From contig NZ_JBGXYA010000040.1 in the NCBI RefSeq assembly GCF_041814905.1, positions 6,083-70,082 of the forward strand: DNA of 64,000 bases, read 5' to 3'. The notes under the pieces are model-generated. The model saw nothing but the letters and a program-made list of their open reading frames with translations. It ran no database searches and was not told the origin of the DNA. Positions 25,898 to 34,360 of the stretch are shown piece by piece. The DNA comes from Glaesserella sp041814905. GTDB lineage: Bacteria; Pseudomonadota; Gammaproteobacteria; Enterobacterales; Pasteurellaceae. Both the position numbers and the translations under genes were made by a program. The first letter of the stretch is position 1. The number at the start of each line of letters is the position of its first letter.

Positions 25898-27289
25898 ATG
25901 TCAAAACAGGGTAAAAAGAAAGAGACAGTCGATGCAGTAGAGCAAGCGGTAGAGACGGTGGATACTGCTTTACCGGAGGAAATCGGTTCGGAACAAGCGG
26001 TCAGTTCTTCCCAAAAATTTGCAAATCAATCCGAGGAATCCGTTGAGTCTGAAGTGACTAAGGATATCGACGCTGATACACCTTACTCTAAAGCTAAGCA
26101 GGAAGAGCCGAAACAGAAATCCGGCGGTAAGGCGATTGCGATATTGGCATTACTCGTTGCATTAGGTATCGGTGGTGCCGGTCATTTTCTTACTAATGGT
26201 AAATTTGCAGCGGTGGAACAGCAAATCGGTGCATTAAATAATCAAGTATCACAAATCAAAGCGACACCGCCGGCTACGGTTGAACTGCCTGCGTTTGATG
26301 CTGAAAAAGTACAGATCGCACAGCTTGAAACTGCAAGCCAACAATTCGTTGAACGGATCTCTCAATTAGAACGTGAACAATCCATCTATACTCAGCAAAT
26401 CAATAACTTACAATCTCAAATTCAAAAATTAGGTTCAAGTCCGAAGGCAGAGCCAACGGCTTGGTTATTGTCTGACGCGGATTTTTTACTTAATAACGCT
26501 TTGCGTAAAATGGTATTGGATAATGATATTGATACGACGAGAAGTTTATTAATTGAAGCCGATACCGTGTTAAGCCAAGTGGCAGAACCGGCTATTTTAC
26601 CTATTCGTGATGCGATTAAAGCCGATTTGAATCAACTGGCGAGTTTAAATAAGGTTGACCAAAATAACTTAATGCAAAGACTTGCTCAGTTGGCGAACTT
26701 AGTTGACGATATGCCAATGGTTGACGATGAAGGGCAAGAAAGTTCATTACAAACGAGCGAAGTGAGTTCTTCCATTGATGATTGGCAACAAAATATTGAA
26801 AAAAGCGCAGATTCTTTCTTAAGTCATTTTATTCGGATCAGCGATAAAGGCGGTATAAACGACAAAGTTTTTATTGCACCGAATCAAGAAATTTATTTAC
26901 GTGAAAATATTCGCTTGCGTTTACAAATTGCTATTTTGACAATTCCTCGCCAGCAAAATGAACTGTATAAACAATCTCTTGAAGCGGTAAGTACGTGGGT
27001 AAGAAGTTATTTTGATGTACAAAATGAAAATGTAAAAAACTTCTTAAATGAAGTGGATGATTTAATTGAGCAATCAATCTATATTGATGCGCCGAATCGT
27101 TTACACAGTTTGTCGCTGTTGGATCAATTATTGAATAAAACGCCGAAGCTGGTGAGTAAAATCCAAATTGAAGAAGAGAAATCTCTAGAGCAGTTGAAAA
27201 TTGAAAAATCTGCTGAAACACCTTCTCAAGAAACTAATACCGAGTCGGCTCAGCCTCAAGCCGAACAACAATCGCAAACAGCACAATAG
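25898..27289 (+). CDS. hemX: HemX, uroporphyrinogen-III C-methyltransferase-like membrane protein
   Basis: 463 residues from ATG 25898 (MSKQGKKKETV); a GTG at 25889 is in frame but the AGGTGGGAG ribosome site favours the ATG. The acidic, low-complexity N-terminus is followed by one membrane span (about 78-97, AIAILALLVALGIGGAG) and a long periplasmic coiled coil. The C-terminus is Gln/Glu-rich. The role in haem synthesis is uncertain: the name is historical and no methyltransferase fold is seen. Residues 32-43 (EQAVSSSQKFAN) are encoded by an uptake sequence. Confidence 0.9.
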   Translation: MSKQGKKKETVDAVEQAVETVDTALPEEIGSEQAVSSSQKFANQSEESVESEVTKDIDADTPYSKAKQEEPKQKSGGKAIAILALLVALGIGGAGHFLTNGKFAAVEQQIGALNNQVSQIKATPPATVELPAFDAEKVQIAQLETASQQFVERISQLEREQSIYTQQINNLQSQIQKLGSSPKAEPTAWLLSDADFLLNNALRKMVLDNDIDTTRSLLIEADTVLSQVAEPAILPIRDAIKADLNQLASLNKVDQNNLMQRLAQLANLVDDMPMVDDEGQESSLQTSEVSSSIDDWQQNIEKSADSFLSHFIRISDKGGINDKVFIAPNQEIYLRENIRLRLQIAILTIPRQQNELYKQSLEAVSTWVRSYFDVQNENVKNFLNEVDDLIEQSIYIDAPNRLHSLSLLDQLLNKTPKLVSKIQIEEEKSLEQLKIEKSAETPSQETNTESAQPQAEQQSQTAQ

Positions 27290-27299
27290 GAGATAGATT

Positions 27300-28547
27300 A
27301 TGTTTCGAGTTCTCTTTTTAATGCTACTTGTTCTACTTGGTTTGATTGTCGGACCTTATATTGCCGGTCATCAAGGATCTGTTCGTATTGAAACGGATAG
27401 CAAAATTATTGAGATGAGCTTAGTCATGCTTATCGTTTTTTTTGCTCTTGCCATGGCGGCTGTTTATGCAATTGAGTGGGTTGTGACTTACCTTTTACGC
27501 TTAAGTCGAGATTCTTACCAATGGTTTGGTAATCGTAAACGTAAAAAGGCACAACAACAAACTCTGGAAGGTTTGATGAAAATGACTGAAGGCGATTATT
27601 CAAAAGCGGAGAAGTTAATTGGTAAGAATGCCAAACATTCTGACGAGCCTGTATTAAATTTCATTAAAGCAGCAGAGGCAGCTCAACAGCGTGGTGATGA
27701 GTTAAGTGCAAATAAATACCTTATTGAAGCAGCAAAAATTGCTGGTCCGAATAGTGTAGCGGTAGAGCTTGCCCGTACGCGTATTTTATTGCAGCAGAAT
27801 AAATTGCCTGCAGCCCGTAGTACTGTAGATAGCCTTTTAGAACTTGCACCTAATAATACAGATGCATTACGTTTGGCGATCGAGATTTATCAAAAATCGA
27901 AAGCTTTTAAAGCATTAGACGACGTACTTGAAAATATCGGTCAACGTAGCTTTTTATCCGATAAAGAATATGAGCAGCTTGAACATAAAGTTGATGACGG
28001 TTTATTGGATGAAGTTCAAAATGAAGAAGGGCAAGAAGGGTTACTAAAATGGTGGGATAATCAACCGAGTCGCCGCCGTCGTTCCATTTATACTCGAGTC
28101 GGTCTCATTAAGCGTTTAATTGATAGTGGTGATCATGAGTCAGCAGAACATATTGCACTTGAAACATTGAAGAAATATGAAGATGAGCAACTTACTTTAT
28201 TATTTAAACAGTTTACTCGTTTGCAGGCGGATGAGGATGGTAAGTTAGTAAAAGTATTAGTGAAACGCGGTGAGAAAGCATCTAATAATTATACTGATGA
28301 TTATGCTCGTTCACTAGGTTATATCTATGCCCGTAGTGGTTTGTTTGATAAGGCTAAACCGTATTTCGTACAATTACTTGATCATCATGAATGTGAGATA
28401 AACGATCGTATTATGGCGCTTTATGTTGCGGAACAGACCCATGATAAGATTTTTGCTGATAGATTACGCGAAGAAAACCTGAAAGAGGTAAATGTGGAAG
28501 CGAAAAAGAATGAAGAAATATTAGCTTTACCTAATAACGCTGAGTAA
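27300..28547 (+). CDS. hemY: HemY, haem-biosynthesis-associated TPR membrane protein
   Basis: 415 residues. Two N-terminal membrane spans (about 1-21 and 41-65) match the HemY_N domain, including GPYIAGHQGSVRIET. The remaining cytoplasmic part is alpha-helical with TPR-like repeats (for example NKYLIEAAKIAGPNSVAVEL). This is the gammaproteobacterial HemY of the hemCDXY operon, not the protoporphyrinogen oxidase also called HemY in Bacillus. The exact function is unknown. It ends the operon and is followed by a terminator. Confidence 0.92.
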   Translation: MFRVLFLMLLVLLGLIVGPYIAGHQGSVRIETDSKIIEMSLVMLIVFFALAMAAVYAIEWVVTYLLRLSRDSYQWFGNRKRKKAQQQTLEGLMKMTEGDYSKAEKLIGKNAKHSDEPVLNFIKAAEAAQQRGDELSANKYLIEAAKIAGPNSVAVELARTRILLQQNKLPAARSTVDSLLELAPNNTDALRLAIEIYQKSKAFKALDDVLENIGQRSFLSDKEYEQLEHKVDDGLLDEVQNEEGQEGLLKWWDNQPSRRRRSIYTRVGLIKRLIDSGDHESAEHIALETLKKYEDEQLTLLFKQFTRLQADEDGKLVKVLVKRGEKASNNYTDDYARSLGYIYARSGLFDKAKPYFVQLLDHHECEINDRIMALYVAEQTHDKIFADRLREENLKEVNVEAKKNEEILALPNNAE

Positions 28548-28560
28548 TTAAAATAAGAAA

Positions 28561-28587
28561 ATCCTACTATTAGAGTAGGATTTTTTA
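28561..28587 (+). terminator. Rho-independent terminator after hemY
   Basis: An 8-bp stem (ATCCTACT / AGTAGGAT), 5-nt loop, then six Ts. It lies 13 bp after the hemY stop and between convergent genes. Confidence 0.88.
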
Positions 28588-28640
28588 TTTAATTTACAAA
28601 ATAAAAAGTCGAATTAAATAATAATTCAGCTTTTTTATAA

Positions 28641-28976
28641 TTAATATTTTTGCTTCAGATTATTCAAGGCAATTAAACCTTTATCACAACTTTTTTCTTG
28701 CATTGCTATATCCATTTTGAGGATCTGCTGCTTAGAGGTAGATAACTTATTCTTCATTTTCTCAACCTGAGTATGAGTTCCTGGCTGTTTTTCTGCTCCG
28801 GCGATCAAATTATCAATTTCTTTAAACATTTGTTGACACTGTTGAGGTAATTTACCTGAAGACTGTGTTTTAGCAATAGAAAGTGATGATGTCTTAAGTT
28901 CAGTTGCAGAAACGTTTGCTGCAATAACCAGAAGCCCACTTGTAATTACTATCGAACGGAAGAGCTTTGTCGTCAT
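28641..28976 (-). CDS. Small secreted protein, probably DUF5339
   Basis: 111 residues with an N-terminal signal peptide (about 1-24, LFRSIVITSGLLVIAANVSA). The mature part is short and helical, with Cys at about 46 (QQCQQMF) and 98 (EKSCDKG), likely forming one disulfide. The pattern matches small secreted Pasteurellaceae proteins listed as DUF5339; the function is unknown. It is alone, convergent with hemY and divergent from cydA. Confidence 0.75.
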   Translation of the reverse strand: MTTKLFRSIVITSGLLVIAANVSATELKTSSLSIAKTQSSGKLPQQCQQMFKEIDNLIAGAEKQPGTHTQVEKMKNKLSTSKQQILKMDIAMQEKSCDKGLIALNNLKQKY

Positions 28977-29140
28977 AATTTTCCTTGTAGTTAATAATTG
29001 GCTAACTTACCCCTTTGTAAACGGCTGGATCCTAGCAAAAAGTCTGGGCGGTGTCACTATCTATTTGCTTAAATTTGATTGAATCATGAACAAAAATTAC
29101 TTGTTATAGATAATTGTTTTTTTGATATTATTTTTTAATA

Positions 29141-29206
29141 AAATTAACAAAAATTTAAAATATTGACCTAAATCAATAGATAACTGATGAAAAATTAACA
29201 AAAATT
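29141..29206. promoter_or_regulatory. cydA upstream region: FNR-like site flanked by direct repeats
   Basis: The 418-bp gap (28977-29394) before cydA is very AT-rich and holds no ORF. Within it TTGAC-CTAA-ATCAA (29163-29176) is one base from the FNR consensus. It is flanked by two exact 15-bp copies of AAATTAACAAAAATT (29141-29155 and 29192-29206), which contain TTAAC-type half sites like ArcA boxes. Oxygen control of cydAB by ArcA and FNR is established in E. coli. No convincing -35/-10 pair could be fixed; a TTGACA at 29285-29290 has a poor -10. Confidence 0.55.
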
Positions 29207-29394
29207 AAATATTTAACAAGAAAATGTGATTAATGTAATAATTTTGCTATTTTTAAATTAGGCTTTTACGAGTAAAATAGTACATTGACATTTAGGTATA
29301 TCGTAACTGTTTTTATGCCTAGTCAAGTTTATTGGGGTGATTACTTGCTTATCTTGTAATCGATAGTTCAGACTTGTATATAAAGAGGTTTGAG

Positions 29395-30945
29395 ATGTTA
29401 GACGTTGTTGAACTCTCACGTTTGCAGTTTGCTTTAACTGCTCTCTATCACTTCTTATTTGTACCGCTTACATTAGGTCTTTCTTTCGTGCTTGTTGTGA
29501 TGGAAACACTTTATGTGACTACAGGTAAAGAAGTGTATAAAGATATGACAAAGTTCTGGGGTAAGTTATTTGGTATTAACTTTGCTCTCGGTGTAACAAC
29601 TGGTATTACAATGGAATTCCAGTTTGGTATGAATTGGTCATATTATTCTCACTACGTAGGTGATATTTTTGGTGCTCCATTAGCAATTGAAGGCCTAATG
29701 GCATTCTTCTTAGAATCTACTTTCATTGGTCTTTTCTTTTTTGGTTGGGATCGTTTATCAAAAGGTAAACACTTATTAGCAACCTATTTAGTTGCTTTTG
29801 GTTCTAACTTCTCTGCAATGTGGATCTTAGTTGCTAACGGTTGGATGCAAAACCCAATAGGTTCAGAGTTTAACTTTGAAACTATGCGTATGGAACTTGT
29901 TAGCTTCTCTGAACTCGTATTAAACCCTGTTACACAGTCTAAATTCTTACATACAGTAACTGCGGGTTACACTTGTGGTGCGGTGTTTGTGTTGGGTATC
30001 AGCGCTTACTATATTTTAAAAGGTCGTGATTTAGGATTCGCTAAACGTTCATTTTCTGTAGGTGCTAGTTTTGGTTTAATGGCAATTATTGCGGTACTCG
30101 TAATGGGTGATGAATCCGGCTATGAGATCGGTAAGACCCAACCGGTTAAATTAGCTGCAATGGAAGGTGAATTTGAAACTCATCCTGCTCCGGCAGCTTG
30201 GAATGTAGTTGTAATTCCAAACACAGCAGAAATGAAAAATGAATTTGCGATTTCAATTCCTTATGCTGCAGGTATCATTGCAACTCGTTCTTTAACTAAG
30301 GAAATCAAGGGATTAAAAGATCTTCGTGCTGAAAATGTTGACAGAGTTCGTAACGGTATTGTTGCTTATGGATTATTAGAAAAACTTCGTTCAGGTAACT
30401 ATACGGCAGAAGACAAAGAAGCATTTAAAGCCGTACAACATGATCTTGGCTTTGGTTTGTTATTGAAAGCTTATACAGATAAAGTAGTTGATGCGACAGA
30501 AGAACAAATTCAAAAAGCCGCTTCAGATACTATCCCTAATGTGGGGCCGACTTTCTGGGCATTCCGTATCATGATGGCCTCCGGTGGTTTAATGCTATTG
30601 CTCATTTTGACTGCATTTGTACAAAATGTACGTGGAACAGTGGGCTCTAAACCTCTTGTGCTGAAAGCATTATTATGGGGGCTCCCTCTTCCATGGATTG
30701 CGATTGAAAGTGGCTGGTTCTTAGCAGAATATGGTCGTCAACCATGGGCAATTTATAATATGTTACCGACAGGTGTCTCGAATTCTGCATTAACCACAAC
30801 GGATCTTTGGATTGCAATCGGACTGTTGTGTGGATTATATACACTATTCTTAGTGGTTGAAATGTATTTAATGTTCAAATATGGCCGTTTAGGTCCAAGT
30901 TCATTGAAAACAGGTCGTTATCACTTTGAACAATCTACGAAATAA
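29395..30945 (+). CDS. cydA: Cytochrome bd ubiquinol oxidase subunit I
   Basis: CydA binds haems b558, b595 and d, oxidises quinol and reduces oxygen at low tension. Starting at ATG 29395 (MLDVVELSRLQFALTALYHF, after AGAGGTTTGAG) it has 516 residues (E. coli 522). His19, the conserved haem ligand, is in place. The Q-loop region contains GDESGYEIGKTQPVKLAAME. The C-terminal part has the conserved GWFLAEYGRQPW. An earlier ATG at 29374 is less likely. It is the first gene of cydA-cydB-cydX-ybgE. Confidence 0.97.
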   Translation: MLDVVELSRLQFALTALYHFLFVPLTLGLSFVLVVMETLYVTTGKEVYKDMTKFWGKLFGINFALGVTTGITMEFQFGMNWSYYSHYVGDIFGAPLAIEGLMAFFLESTFIGLFFFGWDRLSKGKHLLATYLVAFGSNFSAMWILVANGWMQNPIGSEFNFETMRMELVSFSELVLNPVTQSKFLHTVTAGYTCGAVFVLGISAYYILKGRDLGFAKRSFSVGASFGLMAIIAVLVMGDESGYEIGKTQPVKLAAMEGEFETHPAPAAWNVVVIPNTAEMKNEFAISIPYAAGIIATRSLTKEIKGLKDLRAENVDRVRNGIVAYGLLEKLRSGNYTAEDKEAFKAVQHDLGFGLLLKAYTDKVVDATEEQIQKAASDTIPNVGPTFWAFRIMMASGGLMLLLILTAFVQNVRGTVGSKPLVLKALLWGLPLPWIAIESGWFLAEYGRQPWAIYNMLPTGVSNSALTTTDLWIAIGLLCGLYTLFLVVEMYLMFKYGRLGPSSLKTGRYHFEQSTK

Positions 30946-30958
30946 GTAGGAGTTAAAA

Positions 30959-32095
30959 ATGTTAGATTATGAAGTTCTACGCTTTATTTGGTGGATTTTA
31001 ATCGGCGTATTGTTAATTGGTTTTGCTGTGACTGACGGTTTCGATATGGGGGTGTTAAACCTATTACCCGTAGTTGGTAAAAGCAATGTAGAGCGTCGAG
31101 TAATGATCAACTCAATCGCCCCTCACTGGGATGGTAACCAAGTATGGCTGTTAACCGCGGGCGGAGCTATTTTTGCAGCGTGGCCAACGGTTTATGCAAC
31201 CTCGTTCTCAGGATTTTTCCTCGCTATGATCCTTGTCTTAGCTGCGCTGTTTTTCCGTCCGGTAGGTTTTGAATATCGTGCGAAAATTGATGATCAAAGA
31301 TGGCGAAATGCTTGGGACTGGGGATTATTTATTGGTGGTTTCGTTCCATCAATAATCTTTGGTGTGGCATTCGGTAATTTATTACAAGGCGTACCTTTCC
31401 ACTTTAATGATATTAATCAGGTAACTTATACCGGTTCATTCTTCGGCTTATTAAATCCGTTTGCATTATTGTGTGGTCTTGTCAGTTTTATGATGTTAAC
31501 TACTCAAGGTGCAACTTGGTTACAAATGAAAACAACGGGTGAACTGCGTAACAGAGTGAGAGGAATTGCTCAAGTTACTGCGTTAGCGACATTAATTGCA
31601 TTCTTAGTAGCAGGCGTGTTTTTATACTTTAAAAACGGTTTTGTTATCACAAGTGAGTTAGATCATAATGCGCAGTCATTACTCACAAATAAAACAGTCG
31701 CAGTAGAGAGTGGTGCATGGTTTAAAAACTATTTTGAAATGCCGGTATTATTTATTATTCCGGCATTAGCAGTGGTTGGCGCACTACTCACCGTAGTTGC
31801 ATCAAAAGCAAATAATTCGGGATTAGCATTTTTTGCATCATCAATTATGCAAGCGGGTATTATTTTAACTGCGGGCGTGTCAATGTTCCCGTTCATTATG
31901 CCTTCCATTTCTCATCCTGAGATGAGTTTAACAATGTGGGATGCAACAGCAAGTGAAAATACATTAACCGTTATGCTTATCGTTGCCTGTATCTTTGTTC
32001 CGCTTGTATTGTCTTATACTATTTGGACTTATATCAAAATGTATGGTCGCCTTGATGCAAAATACATTGAAGAAAAAAGTACAAGCTTATACTAA
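30959..32095 (+). CDS. cydB: Cytochrome bd ubiquinol oxidase subunit II
   Basis: Partner of CydA. 378 residues (E. coli 379), with eight or nine spans and the conserved start LRFIWWILIGVLLIGFAVTD and GFDMGVLNLLPVVG, plus APHWDGNQVWLLTAGGAIFAAWP near residue 55. It follows cydA after 13 bp with ribosome site AGGAG, so they are co-translated. The C-terminal tail is short and charged. Confidence 0.97.
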   Translation: MLDYEVLRFIWWILIGVLLIGFAVTDGFDMGVLNLLPVVGKSNVERRVMINSIAPHWDGNQVWLLTAGGAIFAAWPTVYATSFSGFFLAMILVLAALFFRPVGFEYRAKIDDQRWRNAWDWGLFIGGFVPSIIFGVAFGNLLQGVPFHFNDINQVTYTGSFFGLLNPFALLCGLVSFMMLTTQGATWLQMKTTGELRNRVRGIAQVTALATLIAFLVAGVFLYFKNGFVITSELDHNAQSLLTNKTVAVESGAWFKNYFEMPVLFIIPALAVVGALLTVVASKANNSGLAFFASSIMQAGIILTAGVSMFPFIMPSISHPEMSLTMWDATASENTLTVMLIVACIFVPLVLSYTIWTYIKMYGRLDAKYIEEKSTSLY

Positions 32096-32106
32096 GGAGA
32101 ACTATT

Positions 32107-32205
32107 ATGTTTTATGTAACGTGGGTATTTGGTGTTCTACTTGCTATCCTGTTTGCAACGGTCATTACGATCAGTATTGAAAAAACAGGTAAATTTGATG
32201 AATAG
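32107..32205 (+). CDS. cydX: CydX, small cytochrome bd subunit
   Basis: A 32-residue ORF: MFYVTWVFGVLLAILFATVI then TISIEKTGKFDE. It has one membrane helix with the N-terminal aromatic pair and the conserved Trp, a match to CydX (E. coli 37 residues), which stabilises haems in the CydAB complex. The ribosome site AAGGAGAA starts two bases after the cydB stop, and the ATG is 12 bp downstream. Its size hides it from length-filtered gene finding, but position and sequence are decisive. Confidence 0.95.
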   Translation: MFYVTWVFGVLLAILFATVITISIEKTGKFDE

Positions 32206-32216
32206 GCAAGAGCAGG

Positions 32217-32504
32217 ATGATCAATTCACTCTATAACTTAACAAGAAAGGGCTGGGTAAGAGCCCTTTCTTTTATCTCTGCAACCGCGATGTTTCTTATG
32301 ATTTTGAGCAATTCAATTATTTTTACGAAACATTTCGGCGGAAATATCCCATATTCGGCTGTTTTAGTTTTTTACGGAATGACCATTTTGTGGACTCATG
32401 GAATCGGATTTGAGATCAGAACAACTTTATGGAAAACGATATTTCTTCCGTTACTCGGTTATTTGATTGTGATTCCGTCACTTCTTTATATCACTTTAGT
32501 TTAA
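32217..32504 (+). CDS. ybgE: cyd operon protein YbgE
   Basis: 95 residues with three hydrophobic segments. It matches YbgE (E. coli 97 residues) by length, place and sequence (for example ALVFYGMTILWTHGIGFEIR-like stretch near residues 46-67). Function unknown, perhaps linked to bd oxidase assembly. It starts 12 bp after cydX. E. coli has the same cydABX-ybgE-ybgC-tol order. Confidence 0.9.
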   Translation: MINSLYNLTRKGWVRALSFISATAMFLMILSNSIIFTKHFGGNIPYSAVLVFYGMTILWTHGIGFEIRTTLWKTIFLPLLGYLIVIPSLLYITLV

Positions 32505-32653
32505 TAAAGTAGAATTTATACAAGCTTGACTATTTTTGCTTCTCTGCAAAGGAAAGAGCTTGCACAACAACACTTCTCTCTCTAAAATGTTCGACAATTT
32601 TCGCCTGGTTTCTGGGCGTTTTTCGTTTTGGGATATAAATAGGTTTTTGCAAA

Positions 32654-33043
32654 GTGAAATTTCCTGTCCGAGTTTATTATGAGGATACCGATGCCGGTGG
32701 AGTGGTGTATCATGCGCGTTATTTACATTTTTTTGAGCGTGCCAGAACTGAATATTTAAGGAATTTGGGCTTTTCTCAACAAAAAATGCTTGCCGAGTCA
32801 TTGGCTTTTGTGGTCAAAAAAATGGAAATTGACTACAAGATTGCAGCACGATTAGACGACGCCTTGCTCGTCGAAACGAACTTATTAGAGGTAAAAGGTG
32901 TCAGAGTTGTTTTTCAACAACGTTTATGGCGTGATACAGAATGTTTAAGTGAAGCGGTGGTGACTGTTGCCAGTGTAAATTTAACAAAAATGAAGCCAGT
33001 CTCAATACCGGATGAAATCAAACAGGCTTTTCAGAAAGTATAA
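32654..33043 (+). CDS. ybgC: Tol-Pal-associated acyl-CoA thioesterase YbgC
   Basis: A 129-residue hot-dog-fold thioesterase. The motif YYEDTDAGGVVYHARYLHFF contains the catalytic Asp. Translation begins at GTG 32654, giving MKFPVRVYYEDTD, the normal YbgC start. It acts on acyl-CoA/ACP in the cytoplasm near the phospholipid synthesis machinery. It opens the tol-pal cluster, 33 bp before tolQ. The 149-bp gap before it (32505-32653) shows no other feature. Confidence 0.95.
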   Translation: MKFPVRVYYEDTDAGGVVYHARYLHFFERARTEYLRNLGFSQQKMLAESLAFVVKKMEIDYKIAARLDDALLVETNLLEVKGVRVVFQQRLWRDTECLSEAVVTVASVNLTKMKPVSIPDEIKQAFQKV

Positions 33044-33076
33044 ATTTTTCGTATTTTTAATTTGGAGTTTAACTAA

Positions 33077-33757
33077 ATGCCAACTGAATTTAATTTAGTT
33101 TCATTGTTTATGGAAGCAAGCATCGTTGTTAAGATTGTTATCTTTATTTTGATGTTGTTTTCCGTTTTATCTTGGGCTGTTATTATTCAACGTAGTCGTA
33201 TTTTGAGCAAAGCAAAGAAAGATTCTCAAGCTTTTGAAGATCGTTTTTGGTCAGGTGAAGATTTACACCGCCTACACGAAGGTTTAGAAAATCGTCGTGA
33301 AGGTTTAAGTGGTTCTGAACAAATCTTCTATGTCGGTTTCAAAGAATTTAACCGGCTACGTCACGCAAATCCGGATTCACCGGAATCGATTATTCAAGGC
33401 TCTACTCGTGCAATGAATCTGGCTTTGAATCGTGAGGTAGAAGGATTTGAGAACTATATTCCGTTTTTAGGCACAGTCGGTTCTATCAGCCCGTATATTG
33501 GTTTATTCGGTACGGTATGGGGAATCATGCACTCATTTATGGGGCTAAGTGCGGTTAAACAAGCAACTTTACAATCAGTAGCTCCGGGGATTGCCGAAGC
33601 ATTAATTGCAACCGCCATCGGCTTATTTGCAGCAATTCCGGCAGTAATGGCATATAACCGTTTGAATTTACAAGTCGGTAAATTAGAACAGAGTTATGTG
33701 AACTTTATTGATGAATTTACAACGATTTTACACCGTCAGGTTTTTGCCAAAAAATAG
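33077..33757 (+). CDS. tolQ: TolQ, proton-channel subunit of Tol-Pal
   Basis: 226 residues (E. coli 230), with three membrane spans (near 15-37, 135-160 and 168-190). The ExbB/TolQ signature is in the pore helices (YIPFLGTVGSISPYIGLFGT and VWGIMHSFMGL, then APGIAEALIATAIGLFAAIPAV). With TolR it uses the proton gradient to power TolA during cell-division constriction. A good ribosome site (TTTGGAGTTT) precedes it. Unlike the E. coli arrangement, 146 bp separate it from tolR. Confidence 0.97.
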   Translation: MPTEFNLVSLFMEASIVVKIVIFILMLFSVLSWAVIIQRSRILSKAKKDSQAFEDRFWSGEDLHRLHEGLENRREGLSGSEQIFYVGFKEFNRLRHANPDSPESIIQGSTRAMNLALNREVEGFENYIPFLGTVGSISPYIGLFGTVWGIMHSFMGLSAVKQATLQSVAPGIAEALIATAIGLFAAIPAVMAYNRLNLQVGKLEQSYVNFIDEFTTILHRQVFAKK

Positions 33758-33772
33758 GTTTGTGTCGCTATG

Positions 33773-33794
33773 TTCGGTAGATTGTACTGCCGAA
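33773..33794 (+). other. Hairpin in the tolQ-tolR gap
   Basis: An 8-bp stem (one G-U) TTCGGTAG / CTGCCGAA with a 6-nt loop. No T run follows, so it is not a strong terminator; it could act as a partial attenuator or RNA stability element. The same gap holds an uptake sequence (33842-33851). Confidence 0.4.
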
Positions 33795-33903
33795 AGAGCT
33801 GGTATCCCAATTGCAATTTTTGCAAATTATGGCTCGTAACTGACCGCTTGTAATCGGATTATTGATGGGATTCGTCCCTTATACAGAATAGAAAGAGGAA
33901 AAT

Positions 33904-34344
33904 ATGTCTTACCGTCGTCGTAAACGTAATGACATTAAATCTGAAATTAATATCGTCCCGTTTTTGGACGTATTGTTAGTGCTTTTACTGATTTTCATGG
34001 CAACAGCGCCGATTATTAGTCAAAGTGTTGAAGTAGATTTACCGGAAGATCGTCATAGTCAATCGGTTTCTAATGAAGATAAAGTTCCTGTGATTTTAGA
34101 AATTTCAGGTATTGGATTATATAAATTGAAAATCGATGGGAATTACGTCCAAGCCAATCAACAAGATGTTCTTTCGGAGCTAGAAGTTGTCACATACGCC
34201 AATGATGCTTTTCAAAAGGATAATAATACGTTATTTCTTGTTGCGGGCGCTAAAGATGTACCTTATGAAGAAGTGATGAAAGGCATTTCATTGTTAAAAG
34301 ATGCAGGGATCAAATCGGTTGGTTTAATGACTGCAGGTAAATAG
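33904..34344 (+). CDS. tolR: TolR
   Basis: 146 residues, one membrane helix (about 17-37) that carries the proton-conducting Asp22 (NIVPFLDVLLVLLLIFMAT), then a periplasmic domain that binds peptidoglycan in E. coli. Ribosome site GAAAGAGGAAA. It pairs with TolQ and TolA. Confidence 0.96.
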   Translation: MSYRRRKRNDIKSEINIVPFLDVLLVLLLIFMATAPIISQSVEVDLPEDRHSQSVSNEDKVPVILEISGIGLYKLKIDGNYVQANQQDVLSELEVVTYANDAFQKDNNTLFLVAGAKDVPYEEVMKGISLLKDAGIKSVGLMTAGK

Positions 34345-34360
34345 TCAGCAAGGATAATGT

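Noticed and set aside
29285..29315. cydA promoter at TTGACA
   Set aside because: The best -10 is TTTTAT at a spacing of 19; not convincing enough to annotate as a promoter.
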